Source: Mactromeris polynyma (Eukaryota > Mollusca > Bivalvia > Venerida > Mactridae). Taken from it: a stretch of DNA of 64,000 bases. The first letter of the stretch is position 1. Each line of letters begins with the position of its first letter. The position numbers and the translations under genes are program-made. The stretch is from NCBI GenBank assembly GCA_032209605.1, contig JASFXZ010000012.1, positions 5,456,001 through 5,520,000 on the forward strand. Reading direction: 5' to 3'. Below are positions 10,581 through 23,008 of the stretch, piece by piece. The notes beneath the pieces are model-generated. The model did no database searches. It had not been told where the DNA came from and saw nothing but the letters and a program-made list of their open reading frames with translations.

Positions 10581-12978
10581 GGTTCTGTTGTGTTATATAT
10601 GTTCTGTTCTATATGTTCTGTTCTATATGTTCTGTTCTATATGTTCTGTTCTATATGTTCTGTTCTATATGTTCTGTTCTATATGTTCTGTTCTATATGT
10701 TCTGTTCTATATGTTCTGTTCTATATGTTCTGTTCTATATGTTCTGTTCTATATGTTCTGTTCTATATGTTCTGTTCTATATGTTCTGTTCTATATGTTC
10801 TGTTCTATATGTTCTGTTCTATATGTTCTGTTCTATATGTTCTGTTCTATATGTTCTGTTCTATATGTTCTGTTCTGTATGTTCTGTTCTATATGTTCTG
10901 TTCCATATGTTCTGTTCTATATGTTATATATGTTCTGTTCTATATGTACTGTTCTATATGTTATGTTCTATATGTTATATATGTTCTGTTCCATATGTTC
11001 TGTTCTATATGTTATATATGTTCTGTTCTATATGTATTGTTCTATATGTTCTGTTCTATATGTTCTGTTCTATATGTTCTGTTCTATATGTTCTGTTCTA
11101 TATGTTCTGTTCTATATGTTCTGTTCTATATGTTCTGTTCTGTATGTTCTGTTCTATATGTTCTGTTCTATATGTTATATATGTTCTGTTCTATATGTAC
11201 TGTTCTATATGTTATGTTCTATATGTTATATATGTTCTGTTCCATATGTTCTGTTCTATATGTTATATATGTTCTGTTCTATATGTATTGTTATATATGT
11301 TCTGTTCTATATGTTCTGTTCTATATGTTCTGTTCCATATGTTCTGTTCTATATGTTATATATGTTCTGTTCTATATGTACTGTTCTATATGTTATGTTC
11401 TATATGTTATATATGTTCTGTTCCATATGTTCTGTTCTATATGTTATATATGTATTGTTCTATATGTATTGTTCTATATGTTCTGTTCTATATGTTCTGT
11501 TCTATATGTTCTGTTCTATATGTTCTGTTCTATATGTGCTGTTCTATGTGTGCTGTTCTATATGTTCTGTTCTATATGTGATGTTCTATGTGTGATGTTC
11601 TATGTGTGCTGTTCTATGTGTGCTGTTCTATATGTTCTGTTCTATATGTTCTGTTCTATATGTACTGTTCTATATGTTATGTTCTATATGTTCTGTTCTA
11701 TATGTGCTGTTCTATGTGTGCTGTTCTATGTGTGTTGTTCTATGTGTGCTGTTCTATATGTGCTGTTCTATGTGTGTTGTTCTATATGTTCTGTTCTATA
11801 TGTGCTGTTCTATATGTGCTGTTCTATATGTTCTGTTCTATATGTACTGTTCTATATGTTCTGTTCTATATGTTATGTTCTATATGTGCTGTTCTATGTG
11901 TGTTGTTCTATATGTGCTGTTCTATATGTGCTGTTCTATATGTGCTGTTCTATGTGTGCTGTTCTATGTGTGTTGTTCTATGTGTGCTGTTCTATATGTG
12001 CTGTTCTATGTGTGGTGTTCTATATGTTCTGTTCTATATGTGCTGTTCTATATGTGCTGTTCTATATGTTCTGTTCTATATGTACTGTTCTATATGTTCT
12101 GTTCTATATGTTCTGTTCTATATGTGCTGTTATATATGTTCTGTTCTATATGTGCTGTTCTATGTGTGCTGTTCTATATGTGCTGTTCTATGTGTGTTGT
12201 TCTATGTGTGCTGTTCTATATGTGCTGTTCTATGTGTGTTGTTCTATATGTGCTGTTCTATATGTGCTGTTCTATGTGTGCTGTTCTATGTGTGTTGTTC
12301 TATGTGTGCTGTTCTATGTGTGCTGTTCTATGTGTGTTGTTCTATATGTTCTGTTCTATATGTGCTGTTCTATATGTGCTGTTCTATATGTTCTGTTCTA
12401 TATGTACTGTTCTATATGTTCTGTTCTATATGTTCTGTTCTATATGTGCTGTTCTATGTGTGCTGTTCTATGTGTGTTGTTCTATGTGTGCTGTTCTATA
12501 TGTGCTGTTCTATGTGTGCTGTTCTATGTGTGTTGTTCTATGTGTGCTGTTCTATATGTGCTGTTCTATGTGTGTTGTTCTATATGTGCTGTTCTATATG
12601 TGCTGTTCTATATGTGCTGTTCTATGTGTGCTGTTCTATATGTGCTGTTCTATATGTGCTGTTCTATATGTGCTGTTCTATGTGTGCTGTTCTATATGTG
12701 CTGTTCTATGTGTGCTGTTCTATGTGTGCTGTTCTATATGAGCTGTTCTATATGTGCTGTTCTATGTGTGCTGTTCTATATGTGCTGTTCTATATGTGCT
12801 GTTCTATGTGTGCTGTTCTATATGTGCTGTTCTATATGTGCTGTTCTATATGTGCTGTTATATATGTTCTGTTCTATGTGTGCTGTTCTATATGTTATGT
12901 TCTATATGTGCTGTTCTATATGTGCTGTTCAGTTTTGTTCTATATGTTCGGTTCGGTTCTCTTCAATATGTTCTGTTC
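10581..12978 (+). repeat. 2.4-kb satellite of a 14-bp unit
   Basis: About 170 head-to-tail copies of TCTATATGTTCTGT. The first block (to about 10910) is nearly uniform. A second block (10910-11470) carries a roughly 125-bp higher-order segment three times, beginning at the GTTATATATG variants at 10923, 11174 and 11355. From about 11535 the units mutate to TATGTGCTGTTC and TATGTGTGCTGTTC. The last 50 bp decays. The unit contains no stop trinucleotide on the + strand and 14 is not a multiple of 3, so all three forward frames stay open for hundreds of codons (repeating Cys-Ser-Ile-Cys-Ser-Val-Leu-Tyr). These ORFs are not evidence of a protein. Confidence 0.95.
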
Positions 12979-14076
12979 AGTTGTATTAAAAACTGTGTAA
13001 AAATGCAGCACAACATGATAATTCATCATGGACACATGTAATTAATTGATGGTTCTATATTGCGTGTTTTATAAATCAAATTATGAAGAATATTTACGGG
13101 ACAAAGGATATCGCGGTTGGAAACCAATGTATATTTGTCTTCATTAATACAAAGTTAACGATAACGTGATTAAATCATTAACATAATTGACAATTACCTT
13201 CATAATAAAGGGACAAAACATGCTACCAAGTAATTCTTCGTCAAATAATGAATGAAATATGAAACTTACGATTGAATGATTTATACGTCAAAAATCAGTA
13301 TTTGAATAGATAAACCGAAACATTAAACGTAGCTTTATGAAATATCGACTGCAATTTGGTTTGTTTATTTACAACATGGATGAATGTTCGTACTTTTCCG
13401 GATCTTTGTCTAGTAAGTCCGTTTATATTCACAGAATACATCGTGCTGTATATCCGTTATATTCGGCGCTTTAATTTAAAGAGACTTTGGATGGAACACG
13501 ATAATACTTAATGCAACTAATTAACAAGAAATATTTTTAAAACAAGATTGTCGGCGCAGCTTAAAGGTGATACACTGTTGCGCAACATAACATTCAGTGT
13601 ATTTCGGTAAGGTAACGTACTCTTTATCGAAAAGTTAACCAATCCGCATCAAGTTTACAAACGTTGTTCGGTTGAAAAGGAATTGGCTAAGTGGTTAACG
13701 TAAGATTTGATTGGTTTATACAACACTGATACGCAAAAAGCAAAACCATATTAGTACGGCTGCGCCGAAAAAGGTGTATTGAAATGTAAGCTTGACAGAG
13801 CAAAGGATGTGGCATTCTCGACAGCTCTCGGGCATTTCCGTACCACTTCGTTACTCGGATAACACCCTCTAGTGTATGTAAGGCGGAGCACTATGTAGCA
13901 AAACTCAACATATTGTGCGGTCAAGAAATAGTTCACGTAAAACGGATTTATAATTTCAATTACTTCGATAAATTCACGTAAGAGATGTATTATCGTTGTC
14001 ATTTCTAGTTAAAACCTCACATATTTCAGTCTTCATATAGCTTAAATATTAGATTCATCAGCACTCCAGCGTTCAC
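12979..14076. other. intergenic, possible 5' region of a minus-strand transcript
   Basis: An 83-codon minus-strand ORF (13751-14002) has no recognisable motif and probably is chance or 5' UTR. Otherwise nothing recognised. Confidence 0.4.
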
Positions 14077-14087
14077 GCCGCCATCTT
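14077..14087 (-). promoter_or_regulatory. YY1-type core promoter motif
   Basis: The minus strand reads AAGATGGCGGC, an exact fit to the AAnATGGCGGC element that in animals often lies at transcription starts of TATA-less genes. A TGACGT-like half site lies 6-13 bp upstream on that strand. The ATG inside it reads only three codons before a stop, so it is not a coding start. It could mark the 5' end of the prominin gene 7.5 kb away; this is inference. Confidence 0.35.
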
Positions 14088-14893
14088 GTTTTCGTGACGT
14101 TCGAATGGTATTTCCGAAAGTAGTGCCTAACGTACATCCGAGGCACTTGACGTAGTTGGCCGAGGATTTCCGAATGAGGATGTGGTTGTGTTTTTGATAG
14201 AAAAGTAAACCAAACAGCTAACTTTTATCTGCATGGCTCGGCCCAGAAAGGTTATGCACTTGTTCGCGCTCACTCTAACTGCACTATACATTATACAGAT
14301 AAGCAAAGTTTACGATTAATAAAGTCATATATCATACAATCGTCACCTATGTATTATAAATTCCACAAAATACAATGGTGAGAATGCGTAAGTGAAGCCG
14401 TAGCAAACATACGTAGTACAGAATAGTACTAGTAAAATAGTTTATTGAATAAGTAATATTATCTTAGAATAAAGCCTTATATTATGACACCAGAAATATA
14501 CAGAATGAATTGTTGCGAAACGAGTGACGTTCAATATGTGGAAATAGTAATGGTACAAAGTATTAATAATAACGTAATCGTGTTACTTGCAATACTATTA
14601 TGTTTACACTACCTGTTTAGACATTAAATGTATGTAAAGCTTTTAAACTTAAGCCCGAACATATTGTTGTAGTTGTATTATGGTTTATCACTATCATGTA
14701 ATATTCTGTAATTGTATGTGAAACTACTTTAAAGTTTACAATTGACCGAGCAGAAATATGTCTTTCAATGGCGCCTTCTATTGCGATTTAATAACTTTTG
14801 TGTAATAAAACTTCCGCAGTTTGGCCAAACTTACAATATCGTGCGACCCCTCCAGCTGCCTACTAACATGATAATACGAAAGCAGTATTATAG

Positions 14894-15158
14894 ATAGTTC
14901 CAACATCTACAATATTTACCTCCATTGTTCTTAATCATCAGATATTTTGATAGGCAAAACTGATAAGCACCCAACTATGTGATAAGTGAGAAAATACCAA
15001 GATAATTTGCTTGTAACAACCACCATTTCTTCAACTTTCCAAGCCAACTGCCCACATTAGCATACACTATATTCCGTATAAATGTTAAGGACATTTGCCT
15101 ATCAATATGGCTGCCTATTCAGAACAAGGGAGGTAAATAGTGTAAATGTGGGAACTAT
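14894..15158. repeat. MITE family F, copy 2
   Basis: ATAGTTCCAACATCTACAAT at the left; the right end is the inverted form, ending AAATGTGGGAACTAT. The middle GATAGGCAAAACTGATA and GAGAAAATACCAAGA match copy 1 at 523-848. About 265 bp, with an internal deletion relative to copy 1. Confidence 0.75.
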
Positions 15159-15323
15159 CCATTGTTTGTTTCTAATTCTAAATGAATTACGCCACTGCAA
15201 TCTAGTCACTTTTAAATCAAACTGATGATCCGTATAACAGAATTTAAACATAACTATTTATGACTGAAACATTCCTGCGGGAAGCACAGACTGATCTCTA
15301 TCATACATTGCAATACAAATGTA

Positions 15324-15613
15324 CAGTAAAACCCTCACCTAAAGACCACCTCAATAATAAGACCAACTCGGAATTCGGAACACAATTTTCAATTCCATTT
15401 TCACTGTTTTGCTGTTTATTCAACCTCAAAATTAAGACAACCTCAATATTAAGACCACCTTAATAATAAGACCAACTCGGAATTCGGAACACAATTTTCA
15501 ATTCCATTTTCAATGTTTTGCTGTTTATTCAACCTCAAAATTAAGACCACTTCAATAAGTAGACTAGTTTTAAAGGGTCCCAATGGTGGTCTAATTATTG
15601 AGAGGTTACTGTA
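15324..15613. repeat. MITE family A, copy 4, internally duplicated
   Basis: CAGTAAAACCCTCACCTAAA at the left and AGAGGTTACTGTAC at the right. The internal block from AATAATAAGACCAACTCGGA to GCTGTTTATTCAACCTC occurs twice in tandem, making this copy about 110 bp longer than others. Confidence 0.72.
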
Positions 15614-16623
15614 CGTAAATTTTGATTTTATGATCGAAACAAAAAAGACGTGTGTGGTAATTCACTGCCTAACGACCCATCCTTTAATGACAGTATCATC
15701 GGAAGGGAAACACTCATATGTTTAGGGTTGGCCTAATCGTGTCTATAAGTCTGCTGCCAACTTGTTCAGATATCAATGTTGCATGCGTGTATTTCAATAG
15801 AACACTGCACGTATATTGCGACACAGTCTGAAAGTAAACATAGTCAGTCCTAACGTTTTCCCGATGAAAACATTTCAAGCATGTCGGTTACAAGCATGTT
15901 CTTTATTAGATGTCGATATTGCAAATATTTTATTTCAAACCAAATTGGAAACGCAGCATTCTGATCAGAAGCCTTGAACATCTAGGTTAAAATTATTGAT
16001 TTATTGCAAAAATCCTTGAACACTGTTTTTAAGTAAATGCTTTGAATAAATAGGTAAAACCATGGGTATCATCGCGATACAAGAAATAATTGAACCTCCT
16101 GTGAGTTATGTGCGTGTTACAGGAAAGCTATGTAGTAAGTCGTATTAAAAACCCGACGCACTGTCCAGCTTTATGAATCTGCGTATTGTAGAAATGATCT
16201 CTTCATTTTTGCTTGAGGTATGCATTTACAAATGTACGAGGTATTTACTTCATAAAGGTACTGCATCTTCATAGAGTGGCGACAATAATGTTTTGATAAA
16301 TCTGTTAACTCTGAGACATACTGTTATAGTATGTAAAATGTGGTGAATGCATGTAATTTCATCACGATGCCCTGACAACAAGCGAACTATCAGCTTATTT
16401 TAGTAGGAATTTAGGTCACAGAAACAGCCAGGGTAATGTGTAGTGACTTTTCTAACTATTACGGTAAAGGGAGACCCAAGATGTGCCTTCGAGCATTATT
16501 TTGGACTTAATCAGGCACCCTGGTAGAACCACCGAGCTTCCGCGAGCCACCTGGGTAGCTTTCTCGCATACAAAGTCAACAATGCGAATTGGATTCGAAT
16601 AAGCCTGGGTAAGCGACGACATA
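15614..16623. other. AT-rich intergenic sequence
   Basis: No recognised gene or shared repeat. The 79-codon minus ORF at 16452-16691 runs into a MITE and is rejected. Confidence 0.45.
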
Positions 16624-17122
16624 TAAGCGCTGCTATGGGATTTACAACCTCTTTTGTAAGTGACGTTTTTTACTTCAAGAAAACGCAACATTTGTTGTCA
16701 CTTTTTGCAAGCAGGAAACAATATTTACTCCATATGGTCACTTCGTTTTCATCATGCTATTTGGATTGAACTATTCCCGGTAAACAGTATGAACTGTTTC
16801 CCTCTGGTGCTATGAAGTCATTGGAATTTCCAAATTTCATTTTTAGACGGCATATCATTGACGTTCGGTCGTTTCCGTATTCGATTCGCGAATTTGATCA
16901 GGTAATAAAACATTTATTTCATGGTTATTTGGGTAACAGTCAAAACTGTTGTCCCGAGGTGGAGGGGATGACATCAGAACTGTTGCCCGAGGCCTATCTG
17001 TTACCCAAAAAACGATGAAATAACTGTAAACTGTCAGTACACGGTGACGTCACATGTGACGTTTTCTGGAAATGACGTCATTTAATTAAAGAAGCGGTTG
17101 GAATTCGTACAGCGGCGCTCAT
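16624..17122. repeat. MITE family E, copy 2, interrupted by a nested insertion
   Basis: The left arm (AAGCGCTGCTATGGGATTTA to about 16754) and the right arm (about 17027, ACTGTCAGTACACGGTGACG, to GCGGCGCTCAT at 17122) match the two halves of other family E copies. Between them about 270 bp has replaced the middle. The insert holds its own short inverted pair, GGGTAACAG near 16931 and CTGTTACCC near 17006. Confidence 0.6.
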
Positions 17123-17295
17123 ATCAACTATTTACCAGACACGATGATACCATGAAAGAATCAACTGCATTGAAAATGACACGTTTCTTTACTATCAGTC
17201 AACAGTTAATTGCTATCAATAAAATAGCCGGTATCAGACGTTTATGTAGGTACAGCAATGCTACATTTCAGCACGAAGTTTACACTGAATTTGAC

Positions 17296-17635
17296 AATAT
17301 GGCGGCCATTTCGGATGCCTTCTTCGGTTGCCAATCCGCTGGTCAATTCAAGCTGGTGGATTTTTGACGAATAGTGAAGTAGTCTATTTTTTGGCAACCT
17401 GGTCTCTGAATAAGCCACAGTTGGATCGACAGTCACTTAAATATATAGCCGTTACGTTTGTTGCAGCCGTGACAATATAAATAGTTCATAATTGTATGTA
17501 CATTGCTGAACTAAAGAAATAAGAGTTTATGTGCACTTCATTCGAAATAATTAGAAAGCGTGTATTATCACGGTGTTGAAATTCCAAAGTACCCCTATAG
17601 CAATTTTGCATGCGTGATGCTCATTTTCCGGAAGT
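17296..17635 (+). promoter_or_regulatory. possible promoter region (YY1-type and ETS-type motifs)
   Basis: AATATGGCGGC at 17296-17306 fits the YY1 core element on the + strand, and TTCCGGAAGT at 17626-17635 is a palindromic ETS-type site. Downstream, 17700-17810 contains an open + frame including GYLDRLFNEATLEEMLSLID, but no in-frame ATG start or good donor follows. I regard a plus-strand first exon here as possible but unproven. Confidence 0.22.
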
Positions 17636-18689
17636 ATCGCCCAGCAGGAATTACATTCACGCTAACGACATGGAATCGATAGAAATAACATAAACAATCG
17701 ACAGAAACAGAGCAATGTTGTTGGATATCTAGATCGATTGTTTAACGAAGCAACACTGGAAGAAATGCTGTCACTGATCGATCTAAACGGAGAAGCATGT
17801 ACGTTGCTAAAGGTGTTCTGTGTGTGTTCAACACTTTTAACGACACATGTACATGTATATAAATAATGAAAACGTTAAACATTAGCTAATAGCATTTGGT
17901 GAATTATTTATTGAAGAATTATACGGTTGAGCCTACATTACAAATTTCCTATTACTGAAGCCGTTAATCATCATACGGAGGTTTATGGAAGACGTGAAGG
18001 TCTAGGGTTAAGCTCTTGGTCCCAGTGTCGGTCAAACTATATGTGAGCGAGGTTGGTTCCTTCGCAGACTTCACAATCGCTGAAATAGGTACAAGCACTG
18101 GTGAGACACCCAGGAACCAGTCGCCGAGAATGATAAATACAGTCTTATATACTTTCATCGGCAATTTCCGCCAAATGTCGACAAATATCGGCAGTCTCCG
18201 TAACCGTTCTCGCTAGATATCGTTAAAAGTCGTGTCGGGCAAAAAGATATATACTTTTTGTTAAATTATTTTACTTGAAACAAAAACAACTATTTAAGAA
18301 CATTAAAACGCAATTATTTTACTTAGGCTTTTTTTGTTCCAAGTGTTAAACGCGGTTTATTGTTACAAATATGTAACTCATTCATCAAAACGAAATCAAA
18401 CCACGGCCCTAGTATTCATATTTCATAATCATTGATTTAGTTTCAGATATTATGTTTGAGAATTACAATATAATTGTTTCTCTATAATGTCACCGTGATG
18501 ACGCGAACAAATTTAAGTTGCGTTTTAATGGTTGTGAGTATAATTTGCCTCAGAATTTATGTCAAATGGATAAGGTTAGAATGATTATAGGGCTTTTTCG
18601 AAATATGATGCATCCACGTACAAATTGCCAATAGAATGACAATCTCAATATGTCAGTCATAATTTATGTTTAATTTAGTCTCAATCGTT
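17636..18689. other. intergenic sequence
   Basis: Contains overlapping 66-codon ORFs on opposite strands (17964-18216), neither recognisable. A TATATAAG sequence lies on the minus strand at 18151-18144. Nothing firm. Confidence 0.35.
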
Positions 18690-18895
18690 GCATTGACATT
18701 TTATATTTAATGTTTATTTTACAAGTCTGCGCATACACGAATACTGTGTATAATGGTGTTGCACAGAATTAATGTAATCAGAAAATCTATGCCTTTTGTC
18801 AGAAATATTTTTGTATAATTGCTATAAAACATGTTAATATGTTTTGAATGCAATAAACTATTGAATTGAATTGAATTGAATTGAATAAAATTAAG
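18690..18895 (+). repeat. LINE-like 3' tail
   Basis: AAACATGTTAATATG...GCAATAAACTATTG is followed by five TTGAA pentamers (18861-18885). An AATAAA next to a short A-rich tandem tail is typical of truncated L2/CR1-like non-LTR retrotransposons. No reverse transcriptase remains. Confidence 0.35.
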
Positions 18896-19013
18896 AAACA
18901 ATGAATGCGCTCGAGTGACTTCTACTAAAGATGTGCCTATTGTTCATCACTATGATTAGGCACCCGATTGAATGAAATACGTGGCTTAGGTAACATATAC
19001 ATACATACATGTA

Positions 19014-19540
19014 CAGCAAAACCTCACATAAGTTACACCTCAATAATAAGACCACCTCAATAAGAAGACCACCTCAATATTAAGACCACCTCAATAATAA
19101 GACCACCTCAATATTAAGACCACCTCAATATTAAGACCACCTCAATAATAAGACCACCTCAATATTAAGACCACCTCAATATTAAGACCACCTCAATAAT
19201 AAGACCAACTCAATATTAAGAACACCTCAATATTAAGACCACCTCAATATTAAGACCACCTCAATAATAAGACCACCTCAATAATAAGACCACCTCAATA
19301 TTAAGACCACCTCAATATTAAGACCACCTCAATATTAAGACCACCTCAATAATAAGACCACCTCAATAATAAGACCACCTCAATATTAAGACCAACTCAA
19401 TATTAAGACCAACTCAATATTAAGAACACAATTTTCACTGTGTTTGCTCTTTATTCCACCTCAATGTCAAGACCACCTCAAGACGACGACCAGTTTTCTA
19501 GAGTCTTAAGGGTGGTCTTATTACTGAGGTTTAACTGTAT
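19014..19540. repeat. MITE family A, copy 5, with expanded internal tandem
   Basis: Ends CAGCAAAACCTCACATAAG and ACTGAGGTTTAACTGTA. Inside, the 17-18-bp motif AAGACCACCTCAATA(A/T)T is amplified to about 22 head-to-tail copies (19036-19430). Other copies have two to four. This looks like a MITE seeding a minisatellite. Confidence 0.85.
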
Positions 19541-20666
19541 ATGAAGAGTCGATGGCATGAATCTGTTTAGGTAGTCGATGTTTGATAAGACTTTATGGTT
19601 GTCTTTTTGAAATGTTTCATTTTATCTCAAGTGTTTTTGTAACGGTGATCCCTAGCGGTGTACCTAAAACACGCCACTTTCACCACAAGTACACTTTAAA
19701 GATAAAGAGCAATAAAATAGCGTCGAGTGTCTCGTTTTTGAAATACGACTCGAAATTAATCCGCTGTAAATTCTATAAAATTTGTTTAGACACTGTAAAG
19801 TACGTCATATAATATCATGCAATGTAATTTTGGGCGCACCTTGCTATTGATTCCAATTGGGAACCAATTACACCGATTGTGTTCGGTATTATCTTTAATC
19901 AATTTTAAAGAGTTTCAAAAAGTCGATAAGTGTATCCATAAATTACCACATTGGTGGCGAAATATTCTACTTAAAATCCCGGAAAATATCAATGATACAA
20001 TGCACAGCCCCATTTCTTGATGATTGGTTTCTGAATAAACCTGTTTCTTATAGTTTTCCATCAGAAAATGAGTCAGAAAAAAGGAGTTAAGTTTGATACT
20101 AAGAATGTTAACAATGTACTATTATTTACGAACGCTACCCATTGTGATTCATACGCATTTCGCATTGTTGTTAGTGTAGTTATTCATTTCCTCACAATGG
20201 ATATACAATGACTGATCACGTTTTTAGGGAAGTTAAACATTTGTGATAATTGTTTTATGGCTTCATTTTGTACTGTTTATTTTTCCTGGTATCATTTAGT
20301 ATGACCCGGATATACTTTGAAATATATTTCAGTCAATGATGTTTCTATTAATGATCACTGTACATGATATGTATGAGCCAAACTTTTCTTTAAGGGTCAA
20401 TTCGAGGAAATATTTGTATAGAAACTACAATAGTAGCTTATACAATTTGTTTTTCATAAAACGCAGTAATTTAATTCACTACAATCAAACATTTATACAC
20501 ACAGTCTAATTTGCGCTTATGACGATCTGTAAATAGCAGACACCCCCTGATAACGGTCAGTCCATATTGTCACATGGGAATTTACCTTCCAAATGTCAGT
20601 GAATAGCGGTCAACTGTTTATTTATGCAAACTGATACTTTTGTCACGAAGGCGAAGTCATTCAAAA
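19541..20666 (+). other. intergenic, possible decayed coding remnant
   Basis: A 67-codon ORF (19817-20020) ends KIPENINDTMHSPIS, and an adjacent frame continues DDWFLNKPVSYSFPSENESE to a stop near 20090. This suggests a frameshifted remnant, perhaps of a retroelement ORF. No motif confirms it. Confidence 0.2.
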
Positions 20667-21185
20667 TCTTAAGTAAAGTTCACCTTTTTTGGCACTTTAA
20701 GTTAAGTTCAAGTTTTGGGCGCTCTAAGTTAAGTTCAAGTTTTGGGCGCTCTAAGTTAAGTTCAAGTTTTGGGCGCGATAAATTAAGTTCATGTTTTGGG
20801 AGCTCTTAATCAAGTTCAAGTTTTGGGTGCTCAAAGTTAAGTTCAAGTTTTAGGGATCTCTAAGTTAAGTTCAAATTTTGGGCGCTTTAAGTTAAGTTCA
20901 GGTTTTGGGCGCTCTAAGTTAAGTTCAAGTTTTGGGCGCTTTAAGTTAAGTTCAAATTTAAGGCGCTCTAAGTTAAGTTCAAGTTTTTGTGAGCTCTAAG
21001 TTAAGTTCAAATTTTGGGCGCTTTAAGTTAAGTTCAAGTTTTTGGGAGCTCTAAGTTAAGTTCAAGTTTTGGGCGCTCAAAGTTAAGTTCAAATTTAAGG
21101 CGCTCTAAGTTAAGTTCAAGTTTTTGTGAGCTCTAAGTTAAGTTCAAGCTTTGGACGCTTAGGGTTAATTTCAAGTTTCGGGCCC
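20667..21185 (+). repeat. 27-bp tandem repeat array
   Basis: About 19 copies of a 27-bp unit, CTAAGTTAAGTTCAAGTTTT followed by GGGCGCT, with variants TTTGTGAGCT and TTTAAGGCGCT. Unit divergence is moderate and rises at both ends. The 61-codon ORF over its start only reads the repeat. Confidence 0.9.
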
Positions 21186-22581
21186 ACAAAAAAAGACCAA
21201 AATTGTTTACCCGTATAACTAAATGCAGGTAATCAACTTGCTATCAACGAGTCTATTATATAACATGCGATATCCCGATAAATCTTATGAATGCAGCCTG
21301 ACATTCTGAATTGCCTTTTTAATCGACCGGTTTGTCAAACAGATTGTTGTGTGTCTTATCAAAAAGAACAAGACATTGAGAATGCAAATCTGATTAATTT
21401 CTTTATTTAGGTATCAAATTGATTTGATAATCAATTATATGACGACCAATATAAACAGACATATCGATATTTTGTATTGCGCCCAAGGACGATTTGCTCA
21501 ACAACTGCGTGTTAGATTTTATAATTGCCCGACATCCAGTTTCATCAGCGGACAGGAACGCTCTTTCTAACACGATCGGTTATTCCCGGTCGTTTCCGGT
21601 AAAGCTGGAAACCCCGGATTATACATTTTGTACAATATGTCAATTTAAACAAGGAAAATATATTGCCATGATTCATTTTATTAATGTCGATATTCGAAGC
21701 ATTTTATTTATGAAATAGTATAAAAAAAATCATCAAAACAATTTGAAAAAACAAAATTGAAATGCGATTACAATAAGGAAGGTCAATGATTTATTTTGAT
21801 AAAGATGCACAATTAAATTAAGTACTTGCCTAAGGTTACGTTCCACCTCGAAAATAAAATACTTGCGTACATTGTGCATAGTATTACGTAATTTCAATTA
21901 GTCATCTAATTTCCTTAATAAATGATAAATGATCATTAACTTGATAGAGTTCATCTGATGCAATAAAACTGCTGTGGATAAAACAATAACAGAAGCTGTG
22001 TGCATGTGCGCAATATTTCATTTACACTGCACGTGAACTTATGGTGTCATTTTTGACGAGTTAAACGCAGAAGGTTGGCTGATGATGTCCGCATAGCTTA
22101 CATAAATTAACATAGATAGATATATTTATTTGCATATTGAACACTGAAAAGTATTTTTTACAAAGCAGCAATAATCATTTTTACAGTAATAAGCATCGTG
22201 ACAAATGGCGAGAAAGCATGTAATTTTGGTTTGTGAATTTTAGAAATTTCATTTTTTCGAGATATAAATCATGTTTTTGTTTATTTGTTTTCTAAATAGA
22301 CATAAAAGATTACAGAAATTTTACTACATGTGTTCTTTTACATGCGATCTCGGGAGAGACAGTGTATGCAATATACCGCAACATTAAGGCATATATTACA
22401 TATAACAATTATAGAACAACATATTTAAGCCAAAATAGTATGACATAGAATTATTATAATGCAATACAACATATTGTTGAGCCATACAATTCATGAGCAT
22501 ATATATTTACTCATACATACACATACATACTCACACATACATATATAGATATACAAGTATATACATAATATGCATATACCC

Positions 22582-22582
<1 letters not shown>
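21186..22582. other. AT-rich intergenic sequence
   Basis: A 74-codon + ORF (21494-21718) has no recognisable motif. Nothing else seen. Confidence 0.45.

Positions 22583-22617
<35 letters not shown>
22583..22617 (+). repeat. (AC)n microsatellite
   Basis: About 17 uninterrupted AC dinucleotides. Confidence 0.95.
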
Positions 22618-22620
<3 letters not shown>

Positions 22621-22738
22621 TATACATATAACATATACTCAGTACATTTAGAAACGCACTTTTTTAAATTACATTTAATTACTTTTGAAACTATTTTTTT
22701 TATGAAAATACCTTTTGGTTAATATGAAATTTAGCATA

Positions 22739-23008
22739 TACACTCAACAAAATTTCTTATTGGTCACTTCCTATGTATTGAAGAGACCATACCATATACA
22801 TGTATATCCGTTTTATGACTTTTAATTTTAGGGTTATTGGTGTTGATCTGTCGTAAAATTCACGTGAGAATCAATATGGATTAATGTATTCCGAACAGTT
22901 GTACGACGAAAGTAATTATGTGATGGTGTTTGCATTGTTGAATTTTCATTCACTGTTAAATAATATCAATAAAATCCAAGAGACCAATTAGAACTTTTGC
23001 TGAGTGTA
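22739..23008. repeat. mariner-type MITE
   Basis: Inverted ends of about 30 bp: CACTCAACAAAATTTCTTAT at the left against the reverse complement of AGAACTTTTGCTGAGTG at the right, then ATTGGTC/GACCAAT. TA dinucleotides flank both ends. About 270 bp, no ORF. A TA target fits Tc1/mariner. Confidence 0.7.

Noticed and set aside
10502..13041. Very long plus-strand ORFs (up to 799 codons) rich in Cys, Tyr, Phe
   Set aside because: They read a 14-bp satellite that lacks stop trinucleotides, and all three frames are open equally. No start context, domain or codon bias supports a protein.
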